DNA of 19,041 nt from Bacteroidales bacterium (lineage in GTDB: Bacteria > Bacteroidota > Bacteroidia > Bacteroidales > UBA7960). The DNA lies in the NCBI GenBank assembly GCA_003557805.1, contig PWNY01000326.1, positions 1 through 19,041 of the forward strand. Direction: 5' to 3'. The notes under the pieces are model-generated. The model did not search any database, was not told where the DNA came from, and saw nothing but the letters and a program-made list of their open reading frames with translations. A program made the translations under genes and the position numbers. Positions 15,137 to 19,041 of this stretch are shown one piece after another; within the stretch, counting starts at the first letter, position 1, and each line of letters begins with the position of its first letter.

Positions 15137-15694
15137 CTATTTATTCTGGTTTTTAAATGGTATTCCAAACTCCCTGAGCAGGGCAAAAGCTTCGCGGTCA
15201 GTATTGGCCGTTGTTACGAAACTAATGTCCATGCCGTTGATTTTATTAACCTTGTCTATGTTTATTTCAGGGAAAATTATCTGCTCGGGAACCCCCAATG
15301 AGTAATTTCCCCTGCCGTCGAACCCTTTTTCATTAACACCCTTGAAGTCGCGGATACGGGGCAGTGACACAGCAATAAGCCTGTCGAGGAACTCGTACAT
15401 TTTGTATCCCCTGAGGGTAGCCCTAACACCAATGGGCATGCCCCTTCTTAGCTTAAAGTTGGAGATATCCTTCTTTGATTTGGTTGGAACGGCCCTCTGG
15501 CCAGCTATCAGGGTCATCTCCTCAATAGCATTGTCAATGATCTTCTTGTCGGTAATTGCCTCACCAACACCCTGGTTCAAACTGATCTTGACCAGCCTGG
15601 GTGCCTGCAAAGGGTTTGTGTATCCAAACTCCTTCATCAGAACAGGAACGATCTCCTTTTCGTATCTTTCCTTAAGTCTAGGTTTATAGCTCAT
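15137..15694 (-). CDS. rplE: 50S ribosomal protein L5
   Basis: L5 binds 5S rRNA and forms the bridge from the central protuberance to S13. The 185-residue length is typical. Landmarks are LVKISLNQGVGEA (34-46), the GQRAVPTKSKKDISNFKLR region, GVRATLRGYKMYEFLDRL, and the C-terminal FVTTANTDREAFALLREFG helix. Its ATG overlaps the rplX stop codon by one base (TAATG), indicating translational coupling. Confidence 0.99.
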   Translation of the reverse strand: MSYKPRLKERYEKEIVPVLMKEFGYTNPLQAPRLVKISLNQGVGEAITDKKIIDNAIEEMTLIAGQRAVPTKSKKDISNFKLRRGMPIGVRATLRGYKMYEFLDRLIAVSLPRIRDFKGVNEKGFDGRGNYSLGVPEQIIFPEINIDKVNKINGMDISFVTTANTDREAFALLREFGIPFKNQNK

Positions 15695-16014
15695 TACTTG
15701 ATTTCCTCCCCTGTCTTTTTGGAATATCTAACCAAACGGTTCTCCTCGTTTAACCTTCTGCCAATCCTTGTGGCATTTCCCTTGTTGTCAACCACCAGCA
15801 GGTTGGAAACGTGAATACTGGCTTCCTTTTTTACTATTCCTCCCTGGGGGTTTGCAGCATTGGGCTTTGTATGTTTGGACACCATATTGACGCCCTCAAC
15901 AAAAGCCCTGCGCTTTTTTACGTCTACCATAAGGACTTTGCCTGTGGCTCCCTTTTCATTGCCGGCAATGACCTTAACGGTATCTCCTTTTCTGATATGT
16001 AATTTGGGATGCAT
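15694..16014 (-). CDS. rplX: 50S ribosomal protein L24
   Basis: L24 initiates large-subunit assembly by binding the 5' end of 23S rRNA. The 106-residue product carries the KOW motif (about 8-35: RKGDTVKVIAGNEKGATGKV) and the NMVSKHTKPN segment followed by GGIVKKEASIHVSNL. Its stop codon overlaps the rplE start by one base. It starts 17 bases after rplN. Confidence 0.98.
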   Translation of the reverse strand: MHPKLHIRKGDTVKVIAGNEKGATGKVLMVDVKKRRAFVEGVNMVSKHTKPNAANPQGGIVKKEASIHVSNLLVVDNKGNATRIGRRLNEENRLVRYSKKTGEEIK

Positions 16015-16031
16015 AATCTGTTTTTTTCGGG

Positions 16032-16400
16032 TTACAGCACTTCGGGTGCCAATGAAACAATTTTCATAAACTGTTTTTCACGCAATTCCCTGGCGACCGG
16101 GCCAAAAATACGTGTGCCGCGCATTTCTTCAGTGGCAGTTAACAGGACCACCGCATTGTCATCAAACTTTATATAACTTCCGTCTGGCCGTCTTACATGC
16201 TTTTTGGTCCTGACGACCACCGCTTTTGACACGGTCCCCTTCTTAACATTGCCCGAGGGAAGGGCATCTTTAACCGTAACAATGACCTTGTCACCGATAC
16301 CGGCATATCTGCGGCGGGTACCCCCAAGCACTCTGATGCAAAGCACCTCCTTTGCCCCACTGTTATCCGCAACCGCTAGTCTGGACTCTTGCTGTATCAT
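16032..16400 (-). CDS. rplN: 50S ribosomal protein L14
   Basis: L14 lies on the subunit interface and takes part in bridges to the 30S subunit. The 122-residue protein begins MIQQESRLAVADNSGAKE and has the signature around VRRPDGSYIKFDDNAVVLL (69-87), ending GPVARELREKQFMKIVSLAPEVL-like. Length matches the bacterial standard. It is 2 bases downstream of rpsQ. Confidence 0.99.
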   Translation of the reverse strand: MIQQESRLAVADNSGAKEVLCIRVLGGTRRRYAGIGDKVIVTVKDALPSGNVKKGTVSKAVVVRTKKHVRRPDGSYIKFDDNAVVLLTATEEMRGTRIFGPVARELREKQFMKIVSLAPEVL

Positions 16401-16402
16401 AA

Positions 16403-16660
16403 TTACTTAGCTCTTTCAAGTATTTCAACTAATCTCCAACATTTATTCTTGCTCAATGGCCTGGTCTCCATTATCTTAACCGTATCGCCCATGTTGCATT
16501 CATTCTTCTCGTCATGTGCCATGAAACGGGAGGTGCGCTTTACGAACTTACCGTATTTGGGATGCCTTACCCTTCGCAGAACTTCGACTACGACAGACTT
16601 ATCCATCTTGTTGCTTACAACAAGGCCTGTTCTCTCTTTTCTGGGATTTCTGGTTTCCAT
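16403..16660 (-). CDS. rpsQ: 30S ribosomal protein S17
   Basis: S17 is an early-assembling OB-fold protein of the small subunit body. The 85-residue product shows RTGLVVSNKMDKSVVVEV at the N-terminus, the HPKYGKFVKRTSRFMAHDE loop and the C-terminal signature GDTVKIMETRPLSKNKCWR. It lies between rpmC (5 bases upstream) and rplN, the canonical order. Confidence 0.99.
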   Translation of the reverse strand: METRNPRKERTGLVVSNKMDKSVVVEVLRRVRHPKYGKFVKRTSRFMAHDEKNECNMGDTVKIMETRPLSKNKCWRLVEILERAK

Positions 16661-16665
16661 TTTAT

Positions 16666-16872
16666 TTATTGTTGTTTCGTTTCTTCTTTTTCCCTTTTGC
16701 TCAATTCAGTGAGGATGCGGGCGACAGTTCTGCGATAGTCCTTAATTTTCATGGGGTTCTCCAAAGGTGATACCGCATGGTTCATTTTCAGCTTGCGCAA
16801 CTGTTTCCTCTCTTCGTCCAAACGCTCCAGGAGTTCGCTGGTTGACATTTCTCTTATTACATTCTGCTTCAT
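16666..16872 (-). CDS. rpmC: 50S ribosomal protein L29
   Basis: L29 is a two-helix protein next to the peptide exit tunnel. The 68-residue product has STSELLERLDEERKQLRKLK (helix 1), the Bacteroidota-style NHAVSPLENPMKIKDYRRTV link, and a second helix ending in a charged tail. The start at 16872 gives MKQNVIREMS, aligned with other L29 N-termini; an internal ATG eight codons later is less likely. A 125-base spacer separates it from rplP, far longer than its other neighbours' gaps. Confidence 0.97.
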   Translation of the reverse strand: MKQNVIREMSTSELLERLDEERKQLRKLKMNHAVSPLENPMKIKDYRRTVARILTELSKREKEETKQQ

Positions 16873-16930
16873 CTCTGCGCTGATTTAATTTTTACAGCTT
16901 ATCCGCCCTGGCATTCCCTGTCGGCGGCTT

Positions 16931-16951
16931 GCGGGCTTATAAATAGCCTGC
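16931..16951 (-). other. Leader hairpin in the rplP-rpmC spacer
   Basis: On the - strand GCAGGCT (16951-16945) can pair with AGCCCGC (16937-16931) with one mismatch around a 7-base loop. The same GGCT bases can also pair with an AGCC immediately upstream (16960-16957), so the two hairpins exclude each other. A third, shorter stem (16903-16907 with 16923-16927) lies nearer rpmC. This suggests a structured leader or processing region, but base pairing was judged only by eye. Confidence 0.3.
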
Positions 16952-16961
16952 AAAAAGGCTG

Positions 16962-16969
16962 CAAAGTTA
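16962..16969 (-). promoter_or_regulatory. Candidate internal promoter (-7 TAnnTTTG-type element) before rpmC
   Basis: The - strand reads TAACTTTG, an exact match to the Bacteroidota -7 consensus TAnnTTTG, in the 125-base spacer between rplP and rpmC. The matching -33 element is weak: TTAG lies 22 bases upstream where TTTG at 19-21 bases is expected. If used, transcription would begin near 16955, giving a leader of about 80 bases ahead of rpmC and splitting the ribosomal run into two transcription units. Confidence 0.4.
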
Positions 16970-16997
16970 CAATTTTTTTCCTAATTATAGGCTAATT

Positions 16998-17414
16998 TTA
17001 AACATAATCTCTTCTTACCACAAACTTCGTTATTATGGGAAGCTTCTGTGCTCCGAGCCTCATTGCCTCACGTGCTGTTTCAATATTGACACCGTCTGCC
17101 TCAAATAGTATCCTGCCCGGGCTTACCCTGGCAACAAAATACTCCGGTGCACCTTTTCCCTTACCCATTCTGACCTCTGCGGGTTTCTTTGTAATGGGTT
17201 TATCAGGGAAGATCCTTATCCAGAGCTGGCCTTCACGCTTCATCCGCCTGGTTATCGCCTGACGTGCAGCCTCGATCTGACGTCCCGTTATCCAGCTCTC
17301 ATCAAGGGCCTTAATGCCAAAAGAGCCGAAAGCAAGCTCTGCTCCGCGTTTGGTGTTACCCTTCATGCGGCCCTTTTGCATCTTCCTGTATTTGGTTTTC
17401 TTAGGCTGTAACAT
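16998..17414 (-). CDS. rplP: 50S ribosomal protein L16
   Basis: L16 organises the A-site tRNA-binding region and is essential for peptidyl-transferase architecture. The 138-residue product has the basic N-terminus MLQPKKTKYRKMQKGRMKG, the RQIEAARQAITRRMKREGQLW helix region and the VRMGKGKGAPEYFVARV motif (81-97). R82 is the position equivalent to the hydroxylated Arg81 of E. coli L16. It follows rpsC after 44 bases; a structured spacer follows it. Confidence 0.99.
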   Translation of the reverse strand: MLQPKKTKYRKMQKGRMKGNTKRGAELAFGSFGIKALDESWITGRQIEAARQAITRRMKREGQLWIRIFPDKPITKKPAEVRMGKGKGAPEYFVARVSPGRILFEADGVNIETAREAMRLGAQKLPIITKFVVRRDYV

Positions 17415-17458
17415 TACAATATATATTTACTTAATTGACAATAATAAAATGGAATGTA

Positions 17459-18172
17459 TTACTTCTTCCTTCTTCCACCCATTCGTCCGCCGCCCTGGCG
17501 TCCGCCTCCCCTTGCAGGTTCCTCTATAAAGGGTGTGAGTTCAGGTTTGCCAAATATCTCGCCGCGGCAGATCCATACCTTCACACCTATGCGCCCGTAA
17601 GTGGTATGCGCTTCAACACAGGCATAATCGATATCGGCCCTCAATGTGTGCAATGGGATCCGGCCCTCCTTGTATGTTTCATTACGGGCCATTTCAGCAC
17701 CACCAAGGCGCCCGCTTACCATTACCTTGATACCTTCGGCACCAAGTCTCATAGTGCTTGATATGGCTGTCTTTACAGCACGCCTGAAAGATATCCTGCC
17801 CTCTATCTGTTTTGCCACATTCTGTGCTACCAGGAATGCATCCAGTTCGGGGCGCTTAATTTCGCTTATGTTAATCTGGATCTCCTTATTGGTGAGCTTT
17901 TTCAGCTCCTCCTTGAGTTTATCAACCTCCTGGCCGCCCTTTCCAATGATAATTCCGGGGCGTGCGGTGTTAATATTTACAGTAACGAGTTTTAGTGTCC
18001 TTTCAATAAAAATCTTAGACACACCGGCCTTGGCAAGACGAACATACAGGTATTTGCGTATTTTGTCGTCTTCCACCAGTTTGGCGGCATAGTTCTTACC
18101 GCCGTACCAGTTTGAGTCCCATCCTTTTATAACTCCAAGCCTGAGGCCGATTGGATTTGTCTTCTGTCCCAT
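17459..18172 (-). CDS. rpsC: 30S ribosomal protein S3
   Basis: S3 forms part of the mRNA entry pore and its helicase activity. The 237-residue protein begins MGQKTNPIGLRLG. It contains a type II KH domain with the GKGG loop at 77-80 (GIIIGKGGQEVDKLKEEL region). The S3 C-terminal domain is at about 135-205 (VMVSGRLGGAEMAR, then IPLHTLRADIDYA). The last 20 residues form a Gly/Arg-rich tail (RGGGRQGGGRMGGRRKK), probably disordered and RNA-binding. It lies 12 bases after rplV. Confidence 0.99.
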   Translation of the reverse strand: MGQKTNPIGLRLGVIKGWDSNWYGGKNYAAKLVEDDKIRKYLYVRLAKAGVSKIFIERTLKLVTVNINTARPGIIIGKGGQEVDKLKEELKKLTNKEIQINISEIKRPELDAFLVAQNVAKQIEGRISFRRAVKTAISSTMRLGAEGIKVMVSGRLGGAEMARNETYKEGRIPLHTLRADIDYACVEAHTTYGRIGVKVWICRGEIFGKPELTPFIEEPARGGGRQGGGRMGGRRKK

Positions 18173-18184
18173 CCTGAGAAATGT

Positions 18185-18589
18185 TTATTCGTTTTTATTT
18201 TTACTGTCAACAAAAATGGTCACGTGATTTGAACGCTTCCTTATCCGGTGTGCCCTTCCCTGGGGTGCGGGCCTCAACCTCTTTAGCATCCTGGCTCCAT
18301 CCACATAAATGGACTTCACATACAGATTGGCGTCTTCAATACGTACACCCTCATTTTTGCTCTGCCAATTGGCTATTGCCGACATAAGAAGCTTTTCCAG
18401 GCGCTCTGCCGCCTCTTTCTTGGTATAACGCAAAATGGCCAGGGCCTTGTTCACCTCTTTGCCCCTGATCATATCTGCAACAAGCCGCATCTTCCTGGGT
18501 GATGTCGGACAATTCCTCAGCCTGGCAAAATACTGCGTCTGCCTCTCTTCCTTGAGTTTTTCAGCCCTGATGTGTTTTCTTAATCCCAT
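18185..18589 (-). CDS. rplV: 50S ribosomal protein L22
   Basis: L22 lines the peptide exit tunnel, and its extended beta-hairpin reaches the tunnel constriction, where macrolide-resistance changes arise in other species. The 134-residue product has the helix RNCPTSPRKMRLVADMIRG (25-43) and the hairpin loop with signature RLRPAPQGRAHRIRKRSNH (104-122). The loop is full length. It follows rpsS after 13 bases. Confidence 0.99.
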   Translation of the reverse strand: MGLRKHIRAEKLKEERQTQYFARLRNCPTSPRKMRLVADMIRGKEVNKALAILRYTKKEAAERLEKLLMSAIANWQSKNEGVRIEDANLYVKSIYVDGARMLKRLRPAPQGRAHRIRKRSNHVTIFVDSKNKNE

Positions 18590-18602
18590 TGTGATATCTT
18601 AT

Positions 18603-18881
18603 TTATTTTTTGGCTTTATCCTTTTTACCTGCATGTCCCCTGAATATACGAGTCGGTGCGAATTCACCGAGTTTGTGGCCGACCATGTTCTCGGTAATGT
18701 ATACGGGGATGAATTTGTTGCCGTTGTGAACTGCTACTGTAAGCCCTACGAACTCTGGAGATATCATTGAAGTCCTTGACCAGGTCTTGATAACAGTCTT
18801 CTTGCTGCTGCCAGCCATTGCAAGCACCTTCTTCTCCAGTTTATAGTGTATATAGGGGCCTTTTTTTAATGAACGACTCAT
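18603..18881 (-). CDS. rpsS: 30S ribosomal protein S19
   Basis: S19 pairs with S13 in the head of the small subunit. The 92-residue protein begins MSRSLKKGPYI, with the TWSRTSMISPEFVGLTVAVH segment (33-52) and the signature FIPVYITENMVGHKLGEFAPTR-type strand-loop. Length is normal and the tail is lysine-rich. It follows rplB after 30 bases. Confidence 0.99.
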   Translation of the reverse strand: MSRSLKKGPYIHYKLEKKVLAMAGSSKKTVIKTWSRTSMISPEFVGLTVAVHNGNKFIPVYITENMVGHKLGEFAPTRIFRGHAGKKDKAKK

Positions 18882-18911
18882 AACTGTTTAGTTTTTCCTT
18901 ATAAAGACAAA

Positions 18912-19041
18912 TTATTTTTTCCTTCTTTCCAAAATGAGCCTGTTAGAAGCTTTCTTCCTGTTACGGGTCTTAAAGCCTTTGGCAGGCATACCTTTACGGC
19001 TCCTGGGGTGACCGCCTGAAGCCCTGCCTTCTCCACCACCC
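18912..19041 (-). CDS. rplB: 50S ribosomal protein L2 (C-terminal part)
   Basis: The last 43 codons of L2 run in from the right edge and end at a TAA (18912-18914). The visible residues, starting GGGEGRASGGHPRSRKG and ending LILERRKK, match the highly conserved L2 C-terminus beside the peptidyl-transferase centre. The critical histidine-containing VAMNPVDHPHGG-type segment would lie just outside the window; its trailing GGGEG is present. The position upstream of rpsS is the expected S10-operon order. Confidence 0.97.
   Translation of the reverse strand, partial: GGGEGRASGGHPRSRKGMPAKGFKTRNRKKASNRLILERRKK

Noticed and set aside
16885..16914. Nine-codon micro-ORF (MPGRISCKN) on the - strand in the rplP-rpmC spacer, as a possible leader peptide
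   Set aside because: It is too short to distinguish from chance, has no run of regulatory codons and no visible ribosome-binding site.
17646..18092. 148-codon + strand open frame opposite rpsC
   Set aside because: It lies wholly within the unmistakable rpsC gene on the other strand, has no recognisable domain, and its composition fits antisense of rpsC.

Overview
The window comes from a member of the Bacteroidota, most likely a Bacteroidales-like anaerobe or facultative anaerobe. This rests on three things. The ribosomal proteins have Bacteroidota-style sequences, including zinc-ligand-free L36 and S14. One secreted protein carries a C-terminal type IX secretion (T9SS) sorting domain. A TAnnTTTG promoter-like element is present and most genes lack obvious Shine-Dalgarno sites. 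I cannot name a genus from the sequence alone.

Layout. Positions 1-1806 (+ strand) hold the end of nrfH and a complete nrfA, the membrane quinol-oxidising and catalytic subunits of ammonifying nitrite reductase. Every other gene lies on the - strand. From right to left, in the direction of transcription, these are: the S10/spc/alpha ribosomal run rplB(partial)-rpsS-rplV-rpsC-rplP-rpmC-rpsQ-rplN-rplX-rplE-rpsN-rpsH-rplF-rplR-rpsE-rpmD-rplO-secY-map-infA-rpmJ-rpsM-rpsK-rpsD-rpoA-rplQ; then eno (enolase); then a secreted endonuclease/exonuclease/phosphatase-fold protein with a T9SS tail; and finally a Na+/phosphate cotransporter-family protein that converges on nrfA with only 10 bases between the stop codons.

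How it works together. The run from rplB to rplQ makes large and small ribosomal subunit proteins together with the SecY translocon, methionine aminopeptidase, IF-1 and the RNA polymerase alpha subunit, so protein synthesis, nascent-chain processing, export and transcription are co-expressed. Most gaps are 2-45 bases. The exceptions are a 125-base structured spacer between rplP and rpmC, which holds a promoter-like element, and a 66-base spacer between rpsM and rpsK. A clear intrinsic terminator follows rplQ. A perfect 16-bp hairpin follows eno. No gene-free stretch exceeds 300 bases, and I saw no tRNA, rRNA, CRISPR array or mobile element.

This is mainly a core-genome region. I found no convincing undescribed system. 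The items most worth a second look are the rplP-rpmC spacer, the roughly 110-residue Lys/Glu-rich tail on ribosomal protein L17, the eno hairpin, and the T9SS-tailed phosphoesterase.
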